A DNA stretch of 64,000 nt from Mesonia sp008017825 (GCF_008017825.1 NZ_VRLS01000094.1:62001-126000), one strand, 5' to 3'. Positions 9,392-16,230 are shown, counted from the stretch's first letter. Numbers and translations are program-made. Notes: a model not told the origin generated them from the sequence alone.

Positions 9392-9939
9392 TATAATTTT
9401 TGTTTAATGTTTTCAAATTCATCTTTGCTTAAATCCAGTTTTAAATAGCCACCTCCAAAACTGCTTTTAACATAAGTGGTCTTATCAATGATTTTTTCTA
9501 AATCATATTTTACGGAATGGAATTGTTGTTGAACTTCTTCGTACCGATTTCGATAATGATTCAGTTCCTCATTTTCTGTAATCAATTCCTGTTGTTCAAA
9601 TTCAAATAATTCTTCTTGTGCTTCTTCCTCTTTTGGATTCTCCTGAAAGAGCAGTTCCAACATTGCATTGGTGGGTTTGGTCTGGTTTTTTTCAATATCC
9701 CTAATAATGGCTACAAGTGCATTGATTCGTTTTTTTAAGCTATTCTCTAAAGTCTTCATATTTGCACCCAAAGATTCATTTGGGGATAGCTCGTTCAAAT
9801 CGAAAAAGTTCATCATTGCTTCCAACGTATCAGTATGTGAATGGGTAATTTCCTTGGAAAATTTCCGAAAGCGAGTTGCCACTTTAGGTTTAATACTAAT
9901 GGCAGAAAAACTGTATTTCTTTTGATGATTTGAACTCAT
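9391..9939 (-). CDS. BfmA/BtgA-family mobilization accessory protein
   Basis: A 182-residue protein. The N-terminal third (about 10-50) has the pattern S-I-K-P-K-V-A-T-R-F-R-K-F followed by a helix rich in Thr/Leu/Met, typical of a ribbon-helix-helix DNA-binding domain. The rest is acidic and strongly coiled-coil (about 60-165). BfmA/BtgA proteins assist relaxases at oriT. It is the first gene of the mobilization operon and directly follows the hairpin-rich oriT candidate. Two copies of TTACTGTAAAA (9940-9950 and 9982-9992) lie just upstream of its start and could be its own binding sites. Confidence 0.8.
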   Translation of the reverse strand: MSSNHQKKYSFSAISIKPKVATRFRKFSKEITHSHTDTLEAMMNFFDLNELSPNESLGANMKTLENSLKKRINALVAIIRDIEKNQTKPTNAMLELLFQENPKEEEAQEELFEFEQQELITENEELNHYRNRYEEVQQQFHSVKYDLEKIIDKTTYVKSSFGGGYLKLDLSKDEFENIKQKL

Positions 9940-10423
9940 TTACTGTAAAAAATTGCCGTTTTATAGGGGTTTCAAAAGGATTTACTGTAAAACTTTGTTA
10001 TTTCTCTATTTTATATAACCAGTAATTATTTGAATATCAAATAATTACAACTAAAAACCAATCGTTAACATCGCCTTGGCGTGTTACCCTCTTGCTTCTC
10101 AAATTCGTCCCGCAGGGACAAAATTTTTCAAACAACCTGACTGAAAAGTCAGTTGCTTTTTTTCGGAATAAAAAATTCCGATATGTTTAATTTTTGATGG
10201 GTATCATTATCGGCGAAAGTCAAATCAAAATGGGATAACGATACTTTAAATTGATACTGCTAACAGTCTTTTAAAGATATTCTATTTAGATATAATATTG
10301 AAATACAGATTGTTTCCAAATGGTTAGTTTTGATACCAAAAAATAGGATTTTTATAAAAAAGTAAATTTAAGACGTCGAGTTTTTGAATATTGGCTCTTG
10401 TAAATTTGAAAAAAGTAAAGCAC
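9940..10423. other. Candidate oriT / mobilization control region with four hairpins
   Basis: This 480-bp gene-free stretch, directly upstream of the mobilization operon, contains four strong inverted repeats: 10022-10048 (12-bp perfect arms, 3-nt spacer), 10107-10119 (GTCCC-gca-GGGAC), 10133-10155 (CTGACT-gaaa-AGTCAG, extended by CAA/TTG across one bulge) and 10163-10181 (TCGGAAT-aaaaa-ATTCCGA). Clustered hairpins next to relaxase genes are typical of oriT and of RHH-protein binding. I could not identify the nick site. The segment 10200-10400 is AT-rich without further clear structure. Confidence 0.5.
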
Positions 10424-10454
10424 AAAAAAAGACCTCTGAAAGTTCAAAGGTCTT
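10424..10454 (-). terminator. Rho-independent terminator after the small gene at 10471
   Basis: Stem GACCTcTGAA / TTCAaAGGTC (10431-10452), followed on the minus strand by a run of seven U. It closes the leftward transcription unit that contains the genes from 10471 to 11060 and probably ssb. Confidence 0.8.
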
Positions 10455-10470
10455 AATTCTTGTTTTTATT

Positions 10471-10668
10471 TTAGATGTTAAAAACGTACTGATATGAATA
10501 TAGATTTTTTATCGCTTCTTCGTCCAATATCTTATCATAATCCATATGATGTTCATTGGCGTAGGCTTTAAGGTCGTTCCCAAATTTGCTTTCTATATCT
10601 TCTTTTGAAACGGAAAGTAGATGTTGTTGGGTTTCGTCATCGAGGTTGTTATAATTTAGATAAATCAT
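10471..10668 (-). CDS. Small acidic protein of the mobile element, function unknown
   Basis: 65 residues beginning MIYLNYNNLDDETQQHLLSV, rich in Asp/Glu/Asn/Tyr, with no signal peptide or cysteine. The ATG at 10668 is 11 bp after the stop of the preceding DUF6876-like gene, and a good terminator follows, so it is very likely translated. I do not recognise a family. Small acidic proteins in conjugative leading regions are sometimes DNA mimics or anti-restriction factors, but nothing in the sequence proves this. Confidence 0.65.
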   Translation of the reverse strand: MIYLNYNNLDDETQQHLLSVSKEDIESKFGNDLKAYANEHHMDYDKILDEEAIKNLYSYQYVFNI

Positions 10669-10679
10669 AGCCTTACTTT

Positions 10680-11060
10680 TTAATATTCGCTTGTAAGCAT
10701 CAACGTATTATCCACAAAATACAACCGTAGTTCATCCAAAGGAAAATCGGTAAAATTGTATCGGTGTATTTCAAATATATTCCCATTTCCATCGCTGTAA
10801 ATTATTTCAGCTTCATAGCCTGTATAATCCTGTTCCTCTTCCGATAGCCTTTTAAAATCTATTGTTATAAAATGGCTTCGGTTTAGCAAACTTTTGGCGA
10901 TTACTGAAACATCGGTAATGAGCCAAAAACACTCTGCTACGTTGGCTAAATATTTCAGTCCGTTTGTAAATCGGGTGCGTATTAATGGGATTTGATAGAA
11001 CATTTCAGAACCGTGAAAATGTTGCAATCCTTCTTTTATTTCGTTAACTTGTGCTTTCAT
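10680..11060 (-). CDS. DUF6876-like conserved protein of mobile elements
   Basis: 126 residues. The segments I-K-E-G-L-Q-H-F-H-G-S-E, Y-Q-I-P-L-I-R-T-R-F-T-N-G and A-E-C-F-W-L-I-T-D are characteristic of a family I recall as DUF6876, found on Bacteroidota plasmids and conjugative elements. It looks like a compact soluble alpha/beta protein with several Trp/Phe/Tyr. No catalytic motif is evident. It lies between ssb and the small acidic gene on the same strand. Function is unknown. Confidence 0.65.
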   Translation of the reverse strand: MKAQVNEIKEGLQHFHGSEMFYQIPLIRTRFTNGLKYLANVAECFWLITDVSVIAKSLLNRSHFITIDFKRLSEEEQDYTGYEAEIIYSDGNGNIFEIHRYNFTDFPLDELRLYFVDNTLMLTSEY

Positions 11061-11141
11061 TGTTATATCTTTTTAGAATTAATGATGAAAAGAAGAGGGC
11101 ACAAACTAATTGAAAACTGGTATTAGTGCCCTCTTTACTTT

Positions 11142-11477
11142 TTACTTACTACCTAATAATAGGATTTCATCGGCTATCACTTCGGTAACATAGCGTTGAT
11201 TGCCATCGTCCGTGGTATAGGTTCGGGTCTTTAGTTTTCCAACAACTCCGATTTCTTTGCCCTTTTCGGCATACTTTTCGATAATTTCAGCAGTTTTGCC
11301 CCAAGCGACAACGGTGTGCCAATTGGTATCCGTTTGCTTTTCGCCCTTGCCGTTTTTGTAGTATTCATTGGTTGCCAATGATAAACGGGCTACTTTCTTA
11401 CCGCTTTCAAGGTTCGTAATAGTTGGTTCTTGCCCAACATTTCCAATTAACTGTACGTGATTTTTAATAGTACTCAT
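11142..11477 (-). CDS. ssb: Single-stranded DNA-binding protein, tail-less element type
   Basis: 111 residues forming one OB fold: N-H-V-Q-L-I-G-N-V-G-Q-E-P at the start, then T-N-W-H-T-V-V-A-W-G-K-T-A-E and Y-V-T-E-V-I-A-D-E-I, all standard SSB positions. It ends L-L-G-S-K directly after the OB fold, without the linker and acidic Asp/Phe tip that chromosomal SSBs use to recruit partners. This tail-less form suits a protein that coats incoming single-stranded element DNA. Located in the putative leading region next to the oriT candidate. Confidence 0.92.
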   Translation of the reverse strand: MSTIKNHVQLIGNVGQEPTITNLESGKKVARLSLATNEYYKNGKGEKQTDTNWHTVVAWGKTAEIIEKYAEKGKEIGVVGKLKTRTYTTDDGNQRYVTEVIADEILLLGSK

Positions 11478-11532
11478 AATAAAAGATTTAAAAGATTAAT
11501 ATTTCCCTTTTTGATTTAAACTGAATTAAATT

Positions 11533-11706
11533 TTAAGGGGTGTTTGTATGATTTCTTTCGTGCTCCGCACAATGGATGAAGTGGGTTTTGTCAAGACTTT
11601 TAGGGAATAAATCAGGTGTGTTTGCGACGTAGTAAAATCCTTGGATTTTCAAGGAAGTAGAAACCTTATTTTTGCCTAAAACTTGTACAGTCTTGACAAG
11701 TTCCAT
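11533..11706 (-). CDS. Doubtful small ORF upstream of ssb
   Basis: 57 codons from the ATG at 11706, starting MELVKTVQVLGKNKVSTSLK. The open frame extends to a TTG at 11775 inside a long stem-loop, which I do not accept as a start. Composition is plausible for a basic soluble protein (K-I-Q-G-F-Y-Y-V), but no family is recognised and it abuts a strongly structured non-coding zone. It may be a leader peptide for ssb or an accidental frame. Confidence 0.3.
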   Translation of the reverse strand: MELVKTVQVLGKNKVSTSLKIQGFYYVANTPDLFPKSLDKTHFIHCAEHERNHTNTP

Positions 11707-11725
11707 AATGGTATTAGCAATTCTT

Positions 11726-11967
11726 ATAAAGCCATTTGTGACGAGAGCGTACCGACAGTTAAGCGAACAGAGCAAATGGCTTTATTTTAGAATTGGTTAT
11801 GCCATACCTGTTTTTCGCTGTCCCGAAAAACAATAAAGGCTTCATCTATTATAAACCCCTTAAAATGTGTGAGGCAAAGGTTCGGTTTTTAAGAATTATC
11901 GAGTAAAGACCAAAGTAGGCTTTGCCGTTAATTCTGTTAAGAAAATCGAGGCTTTGACTTTCCGATT
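11726..11967. other. Series of strong stem-loops with a possible pseudoknot upstream of ssb
   Basis: Four non-coding structures in a row. First, 13-bp perfect arms ATAAAGCCATTTG (11726-11738) and its complement (11773-11785) around a 34-nt loop. Second, TGTTTTTCG/CGAAAAACA (11809-11817 with 11824-11832). Third, GGCAAAG (11873-11879) with CTTTGCC (11920-11926), interleaved with AGAATTA (11892-11898) and TAATTCT (11929-11935), which is pseudoknot topology. Fourth, AATCG/CGATT (11944-11948 with 11963-11967). The array continues directly into the tandem units at 11970. It could act as RNA or as folded single-stranded DNA. Confidence 0.5.
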
Positions 11968-11969
11968 AC

Positions 11970-12368
11970 AAGCGGACTGGATTCACGGTTTTGGTTTGGG
12001 AATGTAGCGTTCCTTCCCAGCGAAGCGGGAAGGGGAAGCGGAATGGAAAACCAAAAACGGGAATTGGGTCCAAGATTTTTTATAGAGAAGCTCTTTGCCC
12101 GAAATGTAGCTTTTTGCGAAATGTAGCGGGAAAGTGCTGAACGGATTATAGAACCAAATTATTCTTTTGAAGTAGGATTTAAAGCGGACTTGACTTTAAA
12201 GATGTAGATTGGAATAGAGTTTGACCACTTCCCGAATTTTCTCGGGAATGAGTAGGCAAGTGGAATGGAAATCGGAATCTTTGAAGTTGTGTCCAAGACC
12301 TTTTTTGAGAGCAGCTCATTTTCCGAAATGTAGAGCAACGGAATGTAGGGAAATGTGCTAAACGGAAT
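11970..12368. repeat. Two tandem diverged copies of a folded unit (11970-12146 and 12182-12368)
   Basis: Both copies begin AAGCGGACT and share, in order, GGAATGGAAA, GTCCAAGA, a small hairpin, a doubled GAAATGTAG-type motif and GTGCTnAACGGA. Stems are kept while their sequences differ. The long hairpin pairs TTTTGGTTT/AAACCAAAA and CCTTCCC/GGGAAGG in copy 1, but CCACTT/AAGTGG and CCCGA/TCGGG in copy 2. The small hairpin is AGAG/CTCT versus TGAG/CTCA. The clamp around the GAAATGTAG pair is CCCG/CGGG (12098-12101, 12127-12130) versus TTTCC/GGAAA (12320-12324, 12349-12353). Such compensatory change argues for selected structure. No ORF fits the zone. Confidence 0.65.
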
Positions 12369-12436
12369 GATAAGGCAGAAGTAAAATTAAAAATCCAGTT
12401 TAGTTAGGTACTGGATAAACCTTTTACAATGTTTCT

Positions 12437-13273
12437 TTAAACCATTGCATATATTTCATCGAACAAAACCTTATCCAACTTTTCTTGTTGTGAAAAGGTC
12501 TTTTTCAAGGTATTGTGAAGCATCCAATTAAAGGCGTTGTAACCTACCCATAAATTAGGTTTTGAATAAGCTGGAAACGGTTCATCGTTGATAAGCTCTA
12601 TAACCTCACGGGATTTTTTTGATGGGTCATCGTTTTTGTCGCTACATTCATATCGGAACAATTTCGTTTTTTCCAATATGTCCTTTACAAATGCCTCGGT
12701 ATCGATAAGTTCGATTTCTTCCATTTCCCTGAATTTCCTTGTGATTTCGTAGTATTCATTATTTAGAAACTTATCAAATAGCAAGTTCAATTTTGGCATT
12801 ATTAAATCTGTATTGTTCTTGCTGTGCTTTATCGAAAATGCGATTTCTGCTTGTGCAACGTGTAATCCATTGGTGCATATTTCCCTATAAAAACCGAAAT
12901 GTCCGGAAGTTTTCTCGCTTCCATCATAAGAATTTTTGAAACGTAACATTGGCAGAATCTTGTCCTGTCCTTCTTTTAAAGAAAACTGATTATCGTCCTC
13001 GATTATAAAATCGGTAATGAAAGACCTGTCATTTCTGTTGATAGTGCGTTTATGATATTTCAAATTGGCATCTATTAATAACCCTTCGGCTTTTTTGAAA
13101 AACAGTTCATTTGGAATATGGCCATAACTGTTCGAGACCACATTCACAATTTTGTCATTGGAAATAACGGCATTTTCAAGCCCTCTTCGAGACTCCATAC
13201 CAGTAATAATTTTTAACGATTTCATTTCATTTGAAACGAAAATTTCATCTTGTTGTAAACGATTTAAATACAT
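12437..13273 (-). CDS. DUF932-family protein of conjugative elements
   Basis: 278 residues. The order of elements is that of DUF932 proteins: an N-terminal beta/alpha part with V-V-S-N-S-Y-G-H-I-P-N-E-L-F (about 46-60), M-L-R-F-K-N-S-Y-D-G-S, F-G-F-Y-R-E-I-C-T-N-G-L-H-V-A, and a C-terminal helical region ending N-A-F-N-W-M-L-H-N-T. Members are common on plasmids, phages and ICEs, and are often called LGT_TIGR03299-like. Their biochemical role is unsettled. It lies directly upstream of the structured zone and ssb, in the putative leading region, suggesting an establishment function. Confidence 0.75.
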   Translation of the reverse strand: MYLNRLQQDEIFVSNEMKSLKIITGMESRRGLENAVISNDKIVNVVSNSYGHIPNELFFKKAEGLLIDANLKYHKRTINRNDRSFITDFIIEDDNQFSLKEGQDKILPMLRFKNSYDGSEKTSGHFGFYREICTNGLHVAQAEIAFSIKHSKNNTDLIMPKLNLLFDKFLNNEYYEITRKFREMEEIELIDTEAFVKDILEKTKLFRYECSDKNDDPSKKSREVIELINDEPFPAYSKPNLWVGYNAFNWMLHNTLKKTFSQQEKLDKVLFDEIYAMV

Positions 13274-13311
13274 AATATTTGATTTTAGACCTGTCTGAAG
13301 ACAGATATGAT

Positions 13312-13346
13312 TAAAAAAAGAAAGCCTACTCTTGCGAGCAGGCTTT
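13312..13346 (-). terminator. Rho-independent terminator after the gene at 13370
   Basis: Stem AAAGCCTaCTC / GAGcAGGCTTT (13321-13346), followed on the minus strand by a U-rich run. It separates the small coiled-coil gene from the DUF932 gene, which must therefore have its own promoter in 13274-13311, where a short CTGTCT/AGACAG repeat (13291-13304) also lies. Confidence 0.8.
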
Positions 13347-13369
13347 CACATTTGAAGACATTAGCTTCA

Positions 13370-13777
13370 TTAAAGTTCAAATTTTAGAATCTGTTCTTCA
13401 ATCTCTGATTTACGTTGTTCCAAAGTGGACTGTAAATGTGTAGTTACCAACTTGATTAAATTCGTGTTGGTCGTCTTGAATTCCAGATTGCGTGAGTCCC
13501 TAATATGAAAGGAACTTGAACCGTCCTGATTGTAATTGAACTTGGTAAGTTCACTCAAGGTTTCCGTAAGTCGTTCACGTTGCGTGGCCAAACCTCTCAA
13601 TTTTTCAAACTTTTGAATTCTGTCATCCAAATTAATCTCTGGTTTTTTGGCTACCACGAGCTTTTCCGGTGTAACAGCTTTTCCGATAGCTTCCTCGGTC
13701 AACTTCTTTTGAACTTCCTTTTTAACGGTTGCATTTACTTTTTTTGCTGTTCCGTTTGATTTTACTTTTGTTTCCAT
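13370..13777 (-). CDS. Small basic coiled-coil protein of the mobile element, function unknown
   Basis: 135 residues. The first 45 are Lys/Val/Thr-rich and probably disordered (METKVKSNGTAKKVNATVKK). The rest is predicted helical and coiled-coil, with R-I-Q-K-F-E-K-L-R-G-L-A-T-Q-R-E-R-L and a closing Q-R-K-S-E-I-E-E-Q-I-L-K-F. There is a short beta-like centre, F-H-I-R-D-S-R-N-L-E-F-K. No family with a defined function is recognised. A TANNTTTG element (TACATTTG on the minus strand, 13895-13902) about 120 bp upstream may be its promoter. Confidence 0.65.
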   Translation of the reverse strand: METKVKSNGTAKKVNATVKKEVQKKLTEEAIGKAVTPEKLVVAKKPEINLDDRIQKFEKLRGLATQRERLTETLSELTKFNYNQDGSSSFHIRDSRNLEFKTTNTNLIKLVTTHLQSTLEQRKSEIEEQILKFEL

Positions 13778-14032
13778 AATTAAATGATTTTAGATTAAAC
13801 AATATTTGAGCAAAACCCAAACGGAAGACAAAATTTTAGAGTGGAAAGGAAACGGAATCGTTACTTTACCGACAGTAAGAATTATAGATAAAAACAAATG
13901 TATTTTTACCATTAAACAACAGTTCCACTTACTGCATTAGCTTTAGAAACGGAATAGAGGAAATCTACTATTTATATTAAGTACAGTAAGTTATTTGAGT
14001 CAAAGCCAGAGAGTATTAAGGGCATAACCCAC

Positions 14033-15067
14033 TAACGATTTAAGCCGCTCAATGGGAACATTAAAACATTTTATAATGGAAGTATATGGAATTGACCTGT
14101 CCAAAGAAAAGTTTGATGTCAGCTTTCTTGATGTAGGTAAAGAGAAAAAAAAGATCATACGCAATAACTTTAATGGTATATGCAACTTTTTAAAACAAGT
14201 GAAAGATGACTGTATCTTGGTAGCTGAGCACACGGGAAGTTACGGCGACCTATTAGTACACCTCTGTTACCGATACGGTATTAAAATAGCATTGGTCTCT
14301 GGTTACAGTGTTAAGCACAGTCTTGGGTTGCAGAGAGGTAAAAGTGATTCAAAGGATGCTTATCGTATCAGAAAGTATGGTGAGAGGTTTGCTGAAGAAT
14401 TGCGCCTTGAAGAACCTAAATCCGAGTCCATCAAAGAACTCAAAGAACTCTATACCTTGCGCGAACAACTTTCCAAAAACAGGACATCACTTCTACTGGG
14501 GCAAAAGGCAAGAATGATTGGACCTTCCCAGAGTATTGTGGCCTATAGAAGCTGCAAAAGGGCAATTATGAATTTGGAAAATGAAATTAGTTCTGTTGAA
14601 AAAGAAATTGAAAAAGTCGTCCAATCAGATTCAGAATTAAGAGATAATTATAAACTTGTCACAAGTATCAAAGGAATTGGCCCGGTAATCGCAAACAACC
14701 TAATCATCAAAACGGAAAACTTCAAACGTATTTCGACGGCAAAAAAAGCGGCTGCATTTGCTGGTGTGTGCCCATACCCCAACTCATCAGGGAAAATGTC
14801 AATGAAATCGAAAACAAGCCATATGGCCGATAAAAAACTGAAATCCCTGTTATTCCTTGCTGCCAAAACGGCGGTAGCTCATAATAAGGAATACAGCTTA
14901 TATGCCGAACGAAAAAAACTTGAAGGAAAGCCTTATTTCTTAATTATGAACAATGTGTCCAATAAAATGCTAAGAACAGTCTATGGTGTCATCCAAAGTC
15001 GTAAACCATATGATATGAACCATATTTGTATTGACCCAAGAAAAATGAGTTGAAAAAATAACGATTT
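14033..15067 (+). mobile_element. IS110-family insertion sequence
   Basis: A single transposase gene without recognisable terminal inverted repeats, as expected for IS110. The 9-bp word TAACGATTT occurs at 14033-14041 and again at 15059-15067, bracketing the gene closely. It could be the recombination core or target overlap at the two junctions. The exact ends cannot be fixed without an empty-site sequence. The insertion lies between the small coiled-coil gene and the att site. Confidence 0.6.
14076..15053 (+). CDS. IS110-family transposase
   Basis: 325 residues from the ATG at 14076, chosen over 14052 because it starts directly at the conserved M-E-V-Y-G-I-D-L-S-K. The DEDD-type N-terminal catalytic set is visible: Asp6, Glu51 in A-E-H-T-G-S-Y-G, and Asp91/Asp94 in K-S-D-S-K-D-A. 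A coiled-coil linker follows, then the C-terminal Transposase_20 part with S-I-K-G-I-G-P-V-I-A-N and A-F-A-G-V-C-P-Y-P-N-S-S-G-K, whose serine is essential in the family. Full length, so probably active. It is one of the few plus-strand genes of region 1. Confidence 0.93.
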   Translation: MEVYGIDLSKEKFDVSFLDVGKEKKKIIRNNFNGICNFLKQVKDDCILVAEHTGSYGDLLVHLCYRYGIKIALVSGYSVKHSLGLQRGKSDSKDAYRIRKYGERFAEELRLEEPKSESIKELKELYTLREQLSKNRTSLLLGQKARMIGPSQSIVAYRSCKRAIMNLENEISSVEKEIEKVVQSDSELRDNYKLVTSIKGIGPVIANNLIIKTENFKRISTAKKAAAFAGVCPYPNSSGKMSMKSKTSHMADKKLKSLLFLAAKTAVAHNKEYSLYAERKKLEGKPYFLIMNNVSNKMLRTVYGVIQSRKPYDMNHICIDPRKMS

Positions 15068-15363
15068 TATTTGTTTTTAATAGAGTATATAAATAAGCGA
15101 GGGAAGAAGCGATGGCTTTATGCCGTCCCTTTTCCGAAAAATATTTTGCGACGTTTATATTTCGGTAATATTGTATGAATACTCTCTACCTCAAATTTTT
15201 CTATAGAAGTTCATCACTTAAAAGACCTATAATGAAATAGTTGATTACTCGATTTAATGTGTTTCCAGAATGATTAACTTAAAGATATTTAGTAGAAATG
15301 ATTAGGCATAATGAACCAAATTTGAAGCAGTATTAAGAGTCATAAAATAAATGACTTTTTATG

Positions 15364-15394
15364 TTGGTTTGAAATAATACAAATTATATATTTG
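15364..15394 (+). promoter_or_regulatory. Bacteroidota-type promoter near the element end
   Basis: TTG at 15364-15366 and TATATTTG at 15387-15394 match the Bacteroidota -33 TTG / -7 TANNTTTG consensus with a 20-bp spacer. It points rightward, across the att remnant, with no clear gene in between. It may be an outward promoter of the element or the relic of a lost gene. Apart from this, the interval 15068-15517 holds nothing I can identify. Confidence 0.5.
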
Positions 15395-15517
15395 CACCAT
15401 CAGAAAGTAAAGCATTTTACTTTAAGTTCATTTATAATATCGTCAACAAATCGGCTAACAGTAAAGTTTCGGAATCTGTAACTGGTTGATATATATAATA
15501 TTATGGGGAAAGGGTAT

Positions 15518-15536
15518 AATCCTGCCACCCCGACTA
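15518..15536 (+). other. Attachment-site remnant: 3' end of a proline tRNA
   Basis: AATCCTGCCACCCCGACTA matches the expected 3' end of a tRNA-Pro: part of the T-loop, the T-stem strand CCTGC, the acceptor strand CACCCCG (which would pair with the CGGGGTG that opens tRNA-Pro) and discriminator A. Upstream bases do not continue a tRNA: there is no GCAGG T-stem partner and no anticodon arm. A terminator follows at once, as after real tRNA genes. Tyrosine-integrase elements leave exactly such a remnant at the end opposite the intact tRNA, so the mobile element should lie to the left. Confidence 0.6.
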
Positions 15537-15540
15537 GAAA

Positions 15541-15571
15541 AAGAGTAATCAAATGATTACTCTTTTTTTTT
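15541..15571 (+). terminator. Terminator inherited from the tRNA gene
   Basis: AAGAGTAATCA (15541-15551) pairs perfectly with TGATTACTCTT (15554-15564) and is followed by a long U run. Its position 5 bp after the tRNA-like 3' end supports the att-site reading: the original tRNA terminator stayed with the chromosome side. Confidence 0.85.
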
Positions 15572-15779
15572 GCTTTAAACTCAAGTGAATTATATTTTTA
15601 AAATTGGGCTTTTTCTATCGTAATAGCTATTATTTCTTTTTCTGAGAATAAATAATCTCGCGCAAGTAGATCTACAACCTAGATCAAAAATAGCTATACT
15701 AATTTGTAATATCACTGAAAACAGTTAGTCAGGTTTAAACCTAATATTCCAACTTTGTTTAAAACAAATAAGGATTACT

Positions 15780-15950
15780 ATGGATTTTAAAACAATGTTA
15801 CAATTACCAGTTTTAGATACAAATGAAGTTTTAAAAATACTTCAAGCAATAGCTGATATAGAGAGAAAAAAAGAAAAACCTCAAATGCTACAAGTTACAA
15901 TTAGTACGCATTCAGGTGGTGCTTCTGGTTTTTTTGTAAACTATGACAGC
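15780..15950 (+). pseudogene. 5' fragment of an unknown gene, truncated
   Basis: From the ATG at 15780 the frame reads MDFKTMLQLPVLDTNEVLKI and then a charged helical stretch, I-A-D-I-E-R-K-K-E-K-P-Q, and T-H-S-G-G-A-S-G-F. This looks like genuine coding sequence for about 57 residues. Beyond about 15950 the frame runs into the antisense of a decayed AraC gene and loses protein character (I-S-P-L-L-I-V-I-S-P-L). I read it as a gene cut by a deletion that also removed most of the neighbour. No family is recognised. Confidence 0.4.
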
Positions 15951-16230
15951 GAGAAGTTTGGCTTAACTGGAATAATTTCGCCGCTTTTAATTGTAATTTC
16001 ACCTTTAACAACAAATATCAACGAATAGTCATCTGTCCTAAAAGGATATGTAATAAGAATTTCTTCGTATTTATTTTTTGAAATATGTACGTGTAAAACG
16101 TCATTCTAGGGGTTATCCCCCATAATTTCAATTAGCTCATTTATAGTATGCTTTCTAATTAAATTTTCTTGCAAAATGGTTTTATGAAGATTTGGATTAC
16201 AAATATAATATTTATCAAATTCCTTTTAGA
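15941..16230 (-). pseudogene. Relic of an AraC-family regulator, N-terminal part
   Basis: The minus strand reads C-N-P-N-L-H-K-T-I-L-Q-E-N, then I-N-E-L-I-E-I-M-G-D-N-P, an in-frame TAG, then D-V-L-H-V-H-I-S-K-N-K, F-R-T-D-D-Y-S-L-I-F-V-V-K-G-E-I and a terminal TAG at 15941-15943. The F-R-x-D-x-Y-x-L-x-F-V-x-x-G-x-I pattern is the cupin-like effector domain of AraC regulators. No DNA-binding half is present. This explains the otherwise empty stretch beside the att site. Confidence 0.5.

Noticed and set aside
11707..11775. TTG-initiated extension of the small ORF upstream of ssb
   Set aside because: It would place the start codon inside one arm of a perfect 13-bp stem. No family support.
9940..12436. 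CRISPR array in the repeat-rich mobile region
   Set aside because: Repeats are inverted or a single diverged tandem pair; there are no regularly spaced identical direct repeats and no cas genes.
15455..15536. Complete tRNA-Pro gene
   Set aside because: Only the last 19 bases match. No T-stem partner, anticodon arm or 5' acceptor strand can be formed from the upstream bases.
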